In this document: one piece after another, positions 7,407 to 16,454 of the stretch
Layout of the letters: every line of letters begins with the position of its first letter
Position numbering within the stretch: the stretch's first letter is position 1
Source: Klebsiella michiganensis
GTDB lineage: Bacteria > Pseudomonadota > Gammaproteobacteria > Enterobacterales > Enterobacteriaceae
NCBI GenBank assembly: GCA_000963575.1
Contig: CP011077.1
Span: 2,232,001-2,296,000 of the forward strand
Length of the DNA stretch: 64,000 nt
Direction: 5' to 3'
Program-made: the position numbers and the translations under genes
Notes under the pieces: model-generated
The model's database searches: none
Told to the model about the DNA's origin: nothing
Seen by the model: the letters and a program-made list of their open reading frames with translations, nothing else

Positions 7407-9548
7407 TCACCCCAGCAGCTTCACCAGTGTCTGCCGCTGCTTCTCGTTAATATCCAGCGGGTTTTGATAGCCGATATTCTCCGTTGCCCGGGTATACAGC
7501 GCGACCAGCCAGTCGTACACGTAACTGGCGTTGCCGCGCGTAGGCTGTTCACCCAGTTTAGTCAGGCGGCGGCTGATATCGGCCTGTGCGGGAGGGGCAA
7601 ACACCGCTTGGCCTTTATTCACGCGGCTTGCAGGGCGACCAGCGACCGGGGCGCTGGCGTACCCCAGCCAGGCAATAAAATCACCCAGCACCGTGCTGGC
7701 GCGGGAAATATCCAGCTCAAGGCCCGAATCGCCGTTATGCATACTGCGTTCCAGCATCATCGGCACGTCCAGCCGGTAACTGGCCACGATCAGCACATCG
7801 CACAGCGCCTGAAGCTGGACGCTATCCAGGCCAAACTGGTGCGCGGCCTCACGTCGGTGGCCCAGCAGGCGCAGATGGTTTACCCAAAGCTGGTGCACGG
7901 CGCGGGCGTAGCTGATGCCGTCGGCCTGCGGGGCGAGGTGTTCGGCCGTGTCGGCAAACAAGTCTATCTCCAGCGCAAAACCTTCCGGTTTAGGCTGATG
8001 CTGCTGTTGATGCTGCAGCCATATCTGCTGCAGCGAATCCCGGGATGGCACAAGGCTTGCCAGTAAATTACCGTGCTGGGTGGCCCTGGCCTGCAGCGCG
8101 CGCACCAGATCTTCAGCCTGCTGGCGGGCCTGCTGAGGGGTGACCTGCTGCGCGTCAATAAAGCGCTGGAACAGCGCGACGGTTTGCGTCTCCAGGTCAT
8201 GGCGCAGGGCGGCGATACGCTGCTCACGGCGGGTGGGATTTAGCGCATCGGTCAGCCATTCCACCAGGCGGTGCATATTCCTGCTGTCCAGCGCCTGCAG
8301 CGTGCCCCAGCGCTTACCGGGATAACCAACCAGGCGCTGAACGCCGTCATCCAGGCTGGCGCCAAGCGTAAAGCGGGCGTCAAACGGCGTGATGGCCCAG
8401 ACCAGACCCGGCAGCGAGCTGTGGCCCGGACTTTGGGTGCTGTCTACCCACCATGCCAGGGCTTTCCCCGTCGCCTGAACGGCACTGCGCTCGGTGACAG
8501 CGTTGCATACAAGCAGCGTGTCCGGTTGAAGGCGAGTGGTGTACCAGCTTAGCTGATCCGCCGGGATATCCAGTAAATCGACGTTGGCCAGCGCTGACGG
8601 CTGACTAAGGGTGAAAATCACTTCGGCGCAAAGCTGCGCGAGGTCGCTCTGAGGCAGGCTGAGGTGTGACCCCGGCAGATTCCCCACCAGCGGGCAAACC
8701 ATCACATCCGCCTGCTCCGGCGCATCTTCAGGGCCGGAAGGAATCAGAAAACCTTCGGCAGGAAGCAGGAAACTGTCCACCACCAGGCTTGCCGGGGCCA
8801 GAACCTGCGCCACACAGCCCAGATGCTGTAGTGCCTGTGCCAGCCGCAGCCAGGTTTCAGTCAGGGCGCTATCCTCGCCCCACAGCAGGGCGAACAGCGC
8901 GGCGCGATCTTCCGTCGAAAGATGAGGCGCAAGCTCGGCCATACGGTAGGCCACGCGCTCATCCAGATGGTGCTGGCGGCGCTGGAGACGGTGGTAGCCG
9001 TACAACAGATCGGCCGTTTGCTCACGGGTTAATCCCGGCGCCGGGGAGGAAAGACGGCGGGATTCCAGTTCGGTAAGCCGCAGGGCAACAGCGCTGGACG
9101 TTGCCAGGCGCGGTGCGTCAGAGGCGTGATATCGATTGATAAACTGCTGCGCCAGTTCGGCTTCGCTAAACAGCGTCAGCAGCAGCGGATAATTCTCCAC
9201 TGCCGGTGCCGGCTGCGGGCTGAAACGCACCGCCATCGCCGCTGGCGTATGGCCGGGATTGATGTGCGTCAGGTAGTCCAGTCGCTTGTCGCCGAGCTGA
9301 ATATCAATGCGGCCATTCGGGCTGCCCTGCAGGGTATTCAGCAGATGATTTTTGCCGTCCAGGGCGTGGCCATAAATCCCCAGCGTCAGCGGGGCGTCCT
9401 CCAGGGCGCTGATGCGGCGGTGGCGCTCGCTGAGCTGTTCGAGGCGGGCCAGCAGGCTGTCCGCTTCGTTATCGAGCAGCGGAGAAAAAGTGCGGGTCAT
9501 CTGAACCCAGTTCACCAGATGGCTGAGAGAGGTCGTTAACTGCTTCAT
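7407..9548 (-). CDS. srfC: SrfC-family protein
   Basis: A 713-residue protein, last gene of the srfABC operon, with its ATG overlapping the srfB stop by 4 nt. It matches the SrfC putative virulence factor family by operon position, size and overall sequence as I recall them. Near residues 57-67 there is a P-loop-like segment, LGIYGHALDGKNHLL. The usual Ser or Thr after GK is Asn, so nucleotide binding may be altered. The rest is mostly helical with long amphipathic stretches (for example QQARQQAEDLVRALQARATQ). No signal peptide or membrane segment is visible. In Salmonella, srf genes were named as SsrB-regulated factors; a molecular function is not established, and a dynamin-like role is only a guess from the P-loop and helices. 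Confidence 0.8.
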   Translation of the reverse strand: MKQLTTSLSHLVNWVQMTRTFSPLLDNEADSLLARLEQLSERHRRISALEDAPLTLGIYGHALDGKNHLLNTLQGSPNGRIDIQLGDKRLDYLTHINPGHTPAAMAVRFSPQPAPAVENYPLLLTLFSEAELAQQFINRYHASDAPRLATSSAVALRLTELESRRLSSPAPGLTREQTADLLYGYHRLQRRQHHLDERVAYRMAELAPHLSTEDRAALFALLWGEDSALTETWLRLAQALQHLGCVAQVLAPASLVVDSFLLPAEGFLIPSGPEDAPEQADVMVCPLVGNLPGSHLSLPQSDLAQLCAEVIFTLSQPSALANVDLLDIPADQLSWYTTRLQPDTLLVCNAVTERSAVQATGKALAWWVDSTQSPGHSSLPGLVWAITPFDARFTLGASLDDGVQRLVGYPGKRWGTLQALDSRNMHRLVEWLTDALNPTRREQRIAALRHDLETQTVALFQRFIDAQQVTPQQARQQAEDLVRALQARATQHGNLLASLVPSRDSLQQIWLQHQQQHQPKPEGFALEIDLFADTAEHLAPQADGISYARAVHQLWVNHLRLLGHRREAAHQFGLDSVQLQALCDVLIVASYRLDVPMMLERSMHNGDSGLELDISRASTVLGDFIAWLGYASAPVAGRPASRVNKGQAVFAPPAQADISRRLTKLGEQPTRGNASYVYDWLVALYTRATENIGYQNPLDINEKQRQTLVKLLG

Positions 9549-12517
9549 TTTTGGTATACGCTCCCGCTGTCTATCCAGTAATGCGTCGCCCCGCTGTAGC
9601 TGCCGGCGAGGGTGTTCAGTTTAAAACTCAGTTGATCGAGGGGGACTTTGCTGCCGTCCGACAGCCAGGCTTCGGCAAGGTGGAACGACTCGGCCTCGCG
9701 GGTCTGCTTCAGGCGCACGTTCAGCACGCCATCTCCGGCGATAGATTTCGCCAACTGGGGCGAGTTAATGGCCAGCGTGTAGAGCGGGGTGGCCGGCCAG
9801 CGGGCATTGTCCAGTTGTCGGAAGCCCAGGCAGGCGTTGCCGCGCAGCGGGAAATGGACTCGGGTGTCCAGGCTTGCCTGCGGGCTGTCGAGATCGATAT
9901 CCCGGTACCAGACGTTGTCTTCCAGCAGCCGATCGTTGCCGTCCAGCATGCCGAGATAGCGGACGGTGGAATAGGCCTGAATATCGGCGGCCTTAAAGTT
10001 AAAGCTGGGTAAGCGCAGATCCATCGCCAGGCTGCACAGCATCGCGCCCACCGCGGCGGTAGATTTCGGGTTACCGATACGTCCCTGCTGACTGAACGGA
10101 TACCATTCGTGGGTCTGGTAGTTATCGAGCCAGACGATGCGGTTAACCGGCACCGGCTGAAGGTGGCGCAGCAGCGCCTGCACACCCGGCAGGCACCCCG
10201 GGCGACCCGTTACCAGCAGCACGTCGCAGCAATAATGGTTGATGACTTCGCACAGCGCCTGCAGAGGCGCGGTGAGGGTAAACTGGCCCGCCAGCAGCGC
10301 ATCCTGCAGGGCGGCAATTTCCGCCTGCAGGGGCACGCTCATAATGTCAAACTGCGGGGCATCGGCAGGGAGCTCGTGCTGCACCGCCTGCTGAACATAA
10401 TTGATCACGTTGCGGGTTGGCGGCTGGGTCAACAGCTCGCCGAAGGTCGCCTCCAGCACCGCGTCCGGCTCTTCCGGGTCGCTCTCTTCCCAGAACGAAA
10501 GCACCGCATGCCCAAGTGGAATAAACAGCTGCAGCGCGGTTTGCTGGCGCAGCGTCGCGCGGGTGTCCATCCGGCCGGACTCCCCGAACAGGGTGGTCAT
10601 CAGGCCCGCAGCATCGGCCACGCCCGCTTTGTGAATATGCGCCTGCAGCGCTGGCAGCACGCAGCGTTGAATCACGTCCAGTAAAATATCGTCTCCGGCA
10701 ACCTTAAAGCCTTCGCGGAACAGCAGTCGCGGCGCAATTTTCACGTTGCTGCCCACGCCGTCATCCAACTGGTACTGGGTGATCGCCATATCGGTTGTGC
10801 CGCCGCCGATGTCAATCGAGGCTACGCGCAGGGTTTTGCCGGCGGGTTCATCCGGCGTCAGGGCGCGGTCGGGGCGGGCGAGGCTTTCAAAGAAGCGCCC
10901 GGTTTGCCCGGCGTAGTTAACCAGCGCCTCGTTATACAGCCAGACAAGCTGGCCGCAGGTCGCTTCGTCCCACTCCATTTGCACTTCTGGTACCGGCACG
11001 ATGCTTTTCTTTTTGTCACGTTCGAGGGTGAAGCCTTCGTCTGTAGGGTGCCAGTCCATAGCTTTCCATACCAGGCCGACGGCCTCCTGCATGCGCTGGC
11101 GGAACAGCTCGCGCTCCGGTTTTGGCATGGCGGAAGGCAGGGTCAGGATAAGGTTACGCAACTGACGGGGCGAGGTCGGGTGGCCCATGCTCTGACGGGA
11201 GCCGATACTGTTGATTTGCATCAGCGCCTGGGAGAGCAGCTCGCACAGCATCAGGGTCATCAGCGAACTGCGGCTGTACTGGGGGGAAAACACCGGCAGG
11301 CGTTCGTCCATCGGCAGGGCGTAAAGCGGCTGGCCGTCGTCGTTCATCAGGTTCATCAGCGGGAACGCGGTAGCCAGAGGTTCTCGCTGGGTTTTCACAC
11401 CCATCTGACTGAAGCGCCAGTCCTGGCTGGCTGGCGTCACGTCCCACAGGTAGCGGCGCGGGCTGGATATTCCGCTGGCGCCTTCGGTACCCAGGCGAGC
11501 GCAGGCCATGCGGCGGGCTTCGTCGCCCACGCGGGCAATTGATGGCCAGACAAAGGCGTCGTCGCGTCCGCTTTCGACGGAAAAGTGCTGCTTGCCGAAT
11601 TTTGCCTCGCTGAACTCCAGGCGGCTGGTAAACATCGCGTCGTTGATGAGCTGCGGTTCACTCAGGGAGCGGATCTGCAGCTCGGCGGTCTGGCGCAGGC
11701 CATCGTTCTCTTCGCCGTGGTCTTCGATCAGGACGCCGCAGGTGTGGGTGTTCCCCACATCCAGCACCAAATCTACGTCAATCGGCGGGGATTGCAGCGT
11801 GGCGGAGACGATCTTCACTTCCGGTACGGCCAGTTGATTACCGATAAGTTCCAGAATATTCAGGTAGTGAGCCTGATATTCAAAGGCTTTCATCGCGGCG
11901 GCCAGTTCGCGCTCGGTGCGCTCTTCCTCGCGGGTCGCAAACTGAGTGAAGATTTCGCGCAGCCAGCCGTCAACCCAGGCCTGGTCGAGAAAATCTTTTA
12001 TCTCGTGGTTATGCCAGGCCAACGCAAAACGGGCGCCGTTACGCACGTCGTTTTCCGTCGGTGCCAGGTGTGCCGCCGGGTGATCATCAGCGTAAATCTT
12101 GCTGTCCAGCGCGATGCTGATGCGCACCGTATTGCCCGCAGAATCCGGCGTCTCCAGCACCCGCACCTGCACCCGAGCCCAGTTATCCGGGCCGCCCACG
12201 AAGGTACGAGGTGGGTTAAACCGCAGGAACGGGAGCGGCAGCCAGGTTTTGTCCATCACCCGCAGGGAGTGGCCAAGCGTAATGGTGCTTTCGGGTTTCA
12301 CCACTTCTGGCGCCGCGCCGTGCTCACCCGGCAGGGTAAATTTCCCCGGCACAACATCATAATCAAGGCGTAATAGCGGGCCGTTGGCGGTCTGGCGGAC
12401 AAAGCGTCCGGCGTGGGCGGCGTTAGTCTGTGGCGCAAGGCCAAAGTCCAGGAACTGGATCCCGCTGTCTTTAATGAGCGTGACGCTCGGCTTGTAGTGA
12501 AAAAGGGTCGCCAGCAT
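9545..12517 (-). CDS. srfB: SrfB-family protein with actin/Hsp70-like ATPase motifs
   Basis: A 990-residue cytoplasmic protein of the SrfB family, middle gene of the srf operon (2-nt gap from srfA, 4-nt overlap with srfC). Two motifs of the actin/Hsp70/hexokinase ATPase fold are visible: phosphate-1-like VLDVGNTHTCGVLI from about residue 250, and phosphate-2-like IDIGGGTTDMAI near 567-577. A third glycine-rich segment, VLLVTGRPGCLPGVQALL near 772-789, resembles the adenosine motif. The spacing is larger than in DnaK, so extra domains are inserted and added at both ends. The ATPase-fold assignment is my reading of the motifs; family membership is firmer. Its partner in the cell is unknown, but tight coupling with SrfA and SrfC suggests one complex. 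Confidence 0.82.
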   Translation of the reverse strand: MLATLFHYKPSVTLIKDSGIQFLDFGLAPQTNAAHAGRFVRQTANGPLLRLDYDVVPGKFTLPGEHGAAPEVVKPESTITLGHSLRVMDKTWLPLPFLRFNPPRTFVGGPDNWARVQVRVLETPDSAGNTVRISIALDSKIYADDHPAAHLAPTENDVRNGARFALAWHNHEIKDFLDQAWVDGWLREIFTQFATREEERTERELAAAMKAFEYQAHYLNILELIGNQLAVPEVKIVSATLQSPPIDVDLVLDVGNTHTCGVLIEDHGEENDGLRQTAELQIRSLSEPQLINDAMFTSRLEFSEAKFGKQHFSVESGRDDAFVWPSIARVGDEARRMACARLGTEGASGISSPRRYLWDVTPASQDWRFSQMGVKTQREPLATAFPLMNLMNDDGQPLYALPMDERLPVFSPQYSRSSLMTLMLCELLSQALMQINSIGSRQSMGHPTSPRQLRNLILTLPSAMPKPERELFRQRMQEAVGLVWKAMDWHPTDEGFTLERDKKKSIVPVPEVQMEWDEATCGQLVWLYNEALVNYAGQTGRFFESLARPDRALTPDEPAGKTLRVASIDIGGGTTDMAITQYQLDDGVGSNVKIAPRLLFREGFKVAGDDILLDVIQRCVLPALQAHIHKAGVADAAGLMTTLFGESGRMDTRATLRQQTALQLFIPLGHAVLSFWEESDPEEPDAVLEATFGELLTQPPTRNVINYVQQAVQHELPADAPQFDIMSVPLQAEIAALQDALLAGQFTLTAPLQALCEVINHYCCDVLLVTGRPGCLPGVQALLRHLQPVPVNRIVWLDNYQTHEWYPFSQQGRIGNPKSTAAVGAMLCSLAMDLRLPSFNFKAADIQAYSTVRYLGMLDGNDRLLEDNVWYRDIDLDSPQASLDTRVHFPLRGNACLGFRQLDNARWPATPLYTLAINSPQLAKSIAGDGVLNVRLKQTREAESFHLAEAWLSDGSKVPLDQLSFKLNTLAGSYSGATHYWIDSGSVYQK

Positions 12518-12519
12518 GA

Positions 12520-13905
12520 TCAGTTACTCACTTTTCGGAAGGTGATCGGTATGACTTTGTCGCCTTCGTAGCGGCCGGTGCAAACGGCGGCGCCGTTGCT
12601 GCCGGTTTTACAGGTCACTTCCGGCATCGGGTAGCGGGTGCCGTCGCTGCAGCGGGCGCTGCCACGGGTTTTAATCATCAGGGCGCCGTTCTGATGCAGG
12701 CCGGAAAACACCTCTGCTTTACAGACGATGTTATCGCCATGCACCAGGCGCACCGTGCCTTTGTTGTTGGCTATCTGGTAACGCAGGCTTGGCGCTTTGC
12801 CGGTTATCGGGTCGCTGAAATTGATTTGTGCCCGCCAGGTGCCGTTGAGGAATTTGGTGGAGCCCATTTTTAGGGCTTCTGCAGGTAAAATTAACGCATT
12901 TTTCGGCACGTCCGCCGCGACGGGGATCGGCTCAGGAGCCGCCTCTGGCGTTACGGCCGGCGCAGGTTCTGGTTTAGGTGGCACAATAACTTCGGCAGGC
13001 GTTAGCGGCAGAGTGGTTTTTGCCACGTCGACAGCCTGAATTGGCGCAGGAGCAATAGGCTTAGGTGGGACTTCAGCCTGGGCGGTTGCCACCGGCGCGG
13101 TCTGGCTACCGCTAAGCAGCAGATAACCTACGGGGGCCGCAATGGCGACGGCAATCACGGCGGCTACCGGCAGCAGCCAGCGGCGGCGAGGTTTCGCGGC
13201 TATAGCTGCGGGTTCCGGGCGCGGGGCCGGTTTTACTTCTTCCATCGCCGGCGTTTTCGCCGCTGTGAGCGCCGAGAGGCTATACACCGGTGAATTGTCA
13301 TCTGCCTGAACGGTCATCGGGGTTTCAAGCAGCGGCTTTTCTGGCTCGCTTATCTCTACCGGCAGCGGCTCCGGCTCCGGCATCACTTCTTCCGGGATAA
13401 ACGCGATTTCAGGCTCGCGCGGCTCAACAATCCGCAGGCATTCCAGCACATCGTCCCGTGCGCCCTGGTTAAGATTTACAAAACCCCAGAAGGTAATCAC
13501 CGGCTTGCCGTTCACCAGGTAGACGTGCTGACTACCGGGAAACTGCAGGGCTTTCTCCAGCAGCGCGCCAAAAAGACGTATTGAGGTTTTTTCCGCTTGC
13601 TGGCAGCGCGCGCTGAGGGAAGCCACGTTAGATAAACAGTTATCCAGATAGCGAAGGGCGGTACGGCGCTCTTCATCGCTGGCGGCGGCCCAGCTGGTGA
13701 CGCTGCCTTCCTGAGGTGCATACCAGTCGACGCGGTCGCCTTCGTCGTTAGGCTGGGGAATGGCCAGCGCATCGGCGACGGCCTGCTGTTTACGAAGGCG
13801 TAAGGTTTCGCGTATTTGAAACGCGGAATCAAACACTGCCTGACCGTTTTCGCCCAGCGCGAGAAAGTCATCCAGGCATCCGCTGCGCAATAATGTTTTT
13901 GCCAC
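12520..13905 (-). CDS. srfA: SrfA-family membrane-anchored protein
   Basis: A 461-residue protein and the first gene of the srf operon, starting at GTG with AGGA about 9 nt upstream. The N-terminal 165 residues form a soluble domain. A Pro/Glu-rich linker follows, then one transmembrane helix at about 243-265 (WLLPVAAVIAVAIAAPVGYLLL) preceded by KPRRR. Next is a Pro/Ala-rich stretch (about 270-345) and a compact C-terminal domain with four cysteines (about 350-461). The basic residues before the helix put the N-terminus in the cytoplasm and the C-terminal domain in the periplasm. It is probably the anchor that links cytoplasmic SrfB and SrfC to the envelope. The topology is inferred; the family name rests on operon context. 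Confidence 0.78.
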   Translation of the reverse strand: MAKTLLRSGCLDDFLALGENGQAVFDSAFQIRETLRLRKQQAVADALAIPQPNDEGDRVDWYAPQEGSVTSWAAASDEERRTALRYLDNCLSNVASLSARCQQAEKTSIRLFGALLEKALQFPGSQHVYLVNGKPVITFWGFVNLNQGARDDVLECLRIVEPREPEIAFIPEEVMPEPEPLPVEISEPEKPLLETPMTVQADDNSPVYSLSALTAAKTPAMEEVKPAPRPEPAAIAAKPRRRWLLPVAAVIAVAIAAPVGYLLLSGSQTAPVATAQAEVPPKPIAPAPIQAVDVAKTTLPLTPAEVIVPPKPEPAPAVTPEAAPEPIPVAADVPKNALILPAEALKMGSTKFLNGTWRAQINFSDPITGKAPSLRYQIANNKGTVRLVHGDNIVCKAEVFSGLHQNGALMIKTRGSARCSDGTRYPMPEVTCKTGSNGAAVCTGRYEGDKVIPITFRKVSN

Positions 13906-14057
13906 GTCATCAATCCTGCTGTTAACGGCTCACCCGAGAGCCATCTTCACGCTTTACAGTTTAACGAAGCGGCCCTAAGTCAAACGGCAGAAGAGACGGC
14001 AAAATGGGTAAATTATCTGGCTATTGTACAAAATGGGACGGTAAGATGTGGACGATA

Positions 14058-14091
14058 CTTACCCGGAAGTAAGTCACTTACCGGTGGGTAA
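14058..14091 (+). promoter_or_regulatory. Two operator-like palindromes upstream of the flavodoxin-like gene
   Basis: CTTACCCGGAAGTAAG is followed 4 nt later by TTACCGGTGGGTAA. Both have TTAC/GTAA arms, the type of site used by HxlR- and MarR-like redox regulators. They lie about 95-125 nt before the gene, just upstream of a TTGACC element. No such regulator is adjacent, so it would act from elsewhere. Confidence 0.45.
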
Positions 14092-14183
14092 CTTCTTGAC
14101 CAGAAAGAAAAATACAGACACGATGACCCCAGTTTCACGGCCTTCTGGCCGGGGCTTTCCCTTTAACCATGTCGAGAAACATT

Positions 14184-14735
14184 ATGGCTAAAATCGCTGT
14201 TATTTACTTTTCCGGATACGGCCACACCAAGCGTGTGGCAGAGCACGTTGCCCAGGGGGCAAACGCCGACCTGATAGCCGTTGACAGCAACGGCGATATT
14301 CAGGAAGCGGACTGGCAAAAACTGAACGAAGCCAAAGGGATCATCTTTGGGGCGCCGACCTATATGGGCAACGTGCCGTGGCAGTTCAAGAAATTTGCCG
14401 ATGCCTCGTCCAAAGTCTGGTTTACCCGTGGCTGGCAGGACAAAGTGTTCGGCGGCTTTACCAACAGCGCCAGCCTGAACGGCGACAAGCAGGTGAGCCT
14501 GCAGTGGATGCAAACCCTGGCTTCTCAGCACGGTGGCATTTGGGTGAGCCTCGGCCAGTTGCCGGCTAACACGCTGGCGGCGACCCGTGAAGACGCTAAC
14601 AACCTGGGCGGCTCCGTAGGGCTGCTGGTCCAGTCTCCTGCTGACGCGGGTGCCGAGCAAATTGCCCAGGGTGACCTGGACACCGCCGTGAAATATGGCG
14701 CCCGCGTGGCGGATATTGCTGCCCGCCTGAGCTAA
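14184..14735 (+). CDS. Flavodoxin-family NAD(P)H-dependent oxidoreductase (WrbA-like)
   Basis: A 183-residue flavodoxin-fold protein. The N-terminal strand and FMN phosphate loop are clear (KIAVIYFSGYGHTKRVAEHV), as are the second flavin loop (GAPTYMGNVPWQFKKFAD) and the FTNSAS and GQLP segments of NAD(P)H:quinone oxidoreductases related to WrbA. It should reduce quinones or similar compounds in the cytoplasm and so guard against redox cycling. The ATG used has GAGAA 5 nt upstream; an in-frame ATG five codons earlier has no ribosome-binding site. A terminator follows, so the gene stands alone. Upstream palindromes suggest control by a redox-responsive repressor. Confidence 0.85.
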   Translation: MAKIAVIYFSGYGHTKRVAEHVAQGANADLIAVDSNGDIQEADWQKLNEAKGIIFGAPTYMGNVPWQFKKFADASSKVWFTRGWQDKVFGGFTNSASLNGDKQVSLQWMQTLASQHGGIWVSLGQLPANTLAATREDANNLGGSVGLLVQSPADAGAEQIAQGDLDTAVKYGARVADIAARLS

Positions 14736-14754
14736 CGTTTCTCTTCTTATCTCT

Positions 14755-14775
14755 AAAGCGCCTGCGGGCGCTTTT
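14755..14775 (+). terminator. Intrinsic terminator after the flavodoxin-like gene
   Basis: AAAGCGCCTGCGGGCGCTTTT is a compact GC-rich hairpin with a terminal T run, 20 nt after the stop codon. Confidence 0.8.
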
Positions 14776-14844
14776 GTCTTTGGCTTCTTTCTCAGTAATT
14801 ACCCCTGGTTATTGTCAGTTGTATTCACCAGATAAATACTTATC

Positions 14845-14858
14845 ATGATAATTATCAT
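14845..14858 (+). promoter_or_regulatory. Operator palindrome before the MarR-type regulator gene
   Basis: ATGATAATTATCAT is a perfect 14-bp palindrome 27 nt before the regulator's start codon. Its length and AT-rich symmetry fit a MarR-family operator, so autorepression of the whole three-gene efflux operon is likely. Confidence 0.6.
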
Positions 14859-14885
14859 AGTGACTATTTGCGTGGAAACTACCCA

Positions 14886-15344
14886 ATGCATGACGATAAG
14901 TACGACATTGTCGACTTTCCCGATCGCCCGCTGGGGATGCGCCTGGCGATGCTGGTGCGACTGTGGCGTGGCATCGTGGATGACGCCGTGGCGTTTACCG
15001 GCCTGACCCAAAGTAGCTGGACAACGCTGATGCAGCTCAGCGTGGCGGGAGAGAAAATCACCGTTACGGATCTGGCCCGGGCGCAGGGCATTGACCTGCC
15101 ACCTTTGATGCGCACGCTGGCACAGCTTGAAAAAGAGGGCTATGTCACCCGCACGCCGGACGAAAAAGACAGGCGGGTGAAATTTATCTCGCTGACGCCC
15201 TCAGGGCAAAAAGCGATCAAGGCGGTAAGTGAAACGGTCGAACGCTGTCAGGCTCAGGTCGCACAGGGTATTCCGGCGCAGCAAATAGAACAGTTCAGCC
15301 AGACGGTAAACCTGCTGGCGGCCAACATGATTAAGATTCGGTAG
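14886..15344 (+). CDS. MarR-family transcriptional regulator of an efflux operon
   Basis: A 152-residue winged-helix regulator. The core reads LTQSSWTTLMQLSVAGEKITVTDLARAQGIDLPPLMRTLAQLEKEGYVTRTPDEKDRRVKFISLTPSGQ in part, with the recognition helix and the DKRR-type wing (DEKDRRVKFISLT) typical of MarR and SlyA. An ATG start is preferred (GGAAA 8 nt upstream) over a TTG six codons earlier. It is the first gene of an operon with a membrane fusion protein and a FUSC-type permease, an arrangement in which the regulator usually represses the pump until an aromatic ligand binds. The 14-bp palindrome just upstream is the probable operator. Confidence 0.88.
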   Translation: MHDDKYDIVDFPDRPLGMRLAMLVRLWRGIVDDAVAFTGLTQSSWTTLMQLSVAGEKITVTDLARAQGIDLPPLMRTLAQLEKEGYVTRTPDEKDRRVKFISLTPSGQKAIKAVSETVERCQAQVAQGIPAQQIEQFSQTVNLLAANMIKIR

Positions 15345-15392
15345 TGCTTTCACGCCCGGCTTCCTGGCGTATTTCTCATTTAGCGAGTAGTT

Positions 15393-16454
15393 ATGACCCC
15401 TGAACAACGATTTACCCGCTGGGTAAAAGTGACGCTGGCGCTTTTTGCCGCAATGTTTTGCTATTTCCTTGCCGCCGACATCTGGGTGCCGCAAACCCCG
15501 GACTCCACCGTGATGCGCGTGGTAACCCCGGTTTCTGCCCGGGTCTCGGGCTACGTGACCCATATCTACGTCAGCAACAACAGCGTGGTGAAGAAGGGGG
15601 ATGTGCTGTTCGAGATCGACAATAAACCTTATCAAAATCAGCTGGAACGCGCGGAGATTGCCTATCAGCAAGCGATACTCGACAACCAGCAAATTGATGC
15701 CCAAATCAGCGCCGCCAGGGCAAAAATCAAAGCCGCTCAGTTGGATGCCGACAATGCCGGGCGCAGCTATCACCGCTTTAACGGACTAAGCAGCGGCAAC
15801 CTCATTTCCAGACAGGATCTGGACGCGGCCTTGACGCGTTGGCAAAGCGCGGAGCAAAACGTCAACAACCTGCAGGCGGCTTTAGCGCAATTGGTGATTT
15901 CGCGGGGTGAACGAGGGGATCAAAACGTCACGCTGCAAAAATACCGCAACCTGCTGAACGACGCCCGGCTAAACCTGGATTACACCCGTGTGATCGCCAG
16001 CAGCGACGGCATCATCAGCAACTTACAGCTTAAAGAAGGCTGGTATGCGGGGGCCGGCTCGCCGACGCTGGCGCTGGTCAACGACAAGCTCGATATCGTG
16101 GCCGATTTCCGTGAAAAAAGCCTGAGCAAAACCCTGCCAGAGACGGCGGCAGACATCGTTTTTGACGGCCTGCCGGGGCAAGTTTTCAAAGCCCGGGTCA
16201 CCAGCAAAGACGCGGGTGTTTTGCCGGGGCAGCAGGCCATCAACGGGCAGCTTTCCGCGCCGGAAACCTCCAATCGCTGGGTGAGGGACGCACAGCGTAT
16301 GCGCATCCATTTGCTGCTGGACGACGGTGAAACGCCAGATCTGCCGGCGGGCGCGCGGGCTACGGTGCAACTCTACAATTCGTCATCTGCTTTTGCTTCG
16401 TTTATCGGCGGGATGCAAATCAGGCTGGTGAGCTACCTGCATTATGTTTATTAA
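15393..16454 (+). CDS. HlyD/EmrA-type membrane fusion protein of an efflux pump
   Basis: A 353-residue periplasmic adaptor. It has one N-terminal membrane helix (about 13-33), then a biotinyl-lipoyl-like half (VVTPVSARVSGYVTHIYVSNNSVVKKGDVLFEID). A coiled-coil hairpin follows (about 75-180, rich in Gln and Ala), then the return lipoyl half (YTRVIASSDGIISNLQLKEGWYAG) and a beta-barrel domain. It resembles AaeA and EmrA. Its stop codon overlaps the start of the next gene by 11 nt, so the two are translationally coupled. With that permease it should export small aromatic or hydrophobic compounds across the envelope; the substrate cannot be read from sequence. Confidence 0.88.
   Translation: MTPEQRFTRWVKVTLALFAAMFCYFLAADIWVPQTPDSTVMRVVTPVSARVSGYVTHIYVSNNSVVKKGDVLFEIDNKPYQNQLERAEIAYQQAILDNQQIDAQISAARAKIKAAQLDADNAGRSYHRFNGLSSGNLISRQDLDAALTRWQSAEQNVNNLQAALAQLVISRGERGDQNVTLQKYRNLLNDARLNLDYTRVIASSDGIISNLQLKEGWYAGAGSPTLALVNDKLDIVADFREKSLSKTLPETAADIVFDGLPGQVFKARVTSKDAGVLPGQQAINGQLSAPETSNRWVRDAQRMRIHLLLDDGETPDLPAGARATVQLYNSSSAFASFIGGMQIRLVSYLHYVY

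Noticed and set aside
7210..7410. Short open frame in the CCTCACCC element
   Set aside because: It consists of repeat sequence with no initiation signal.
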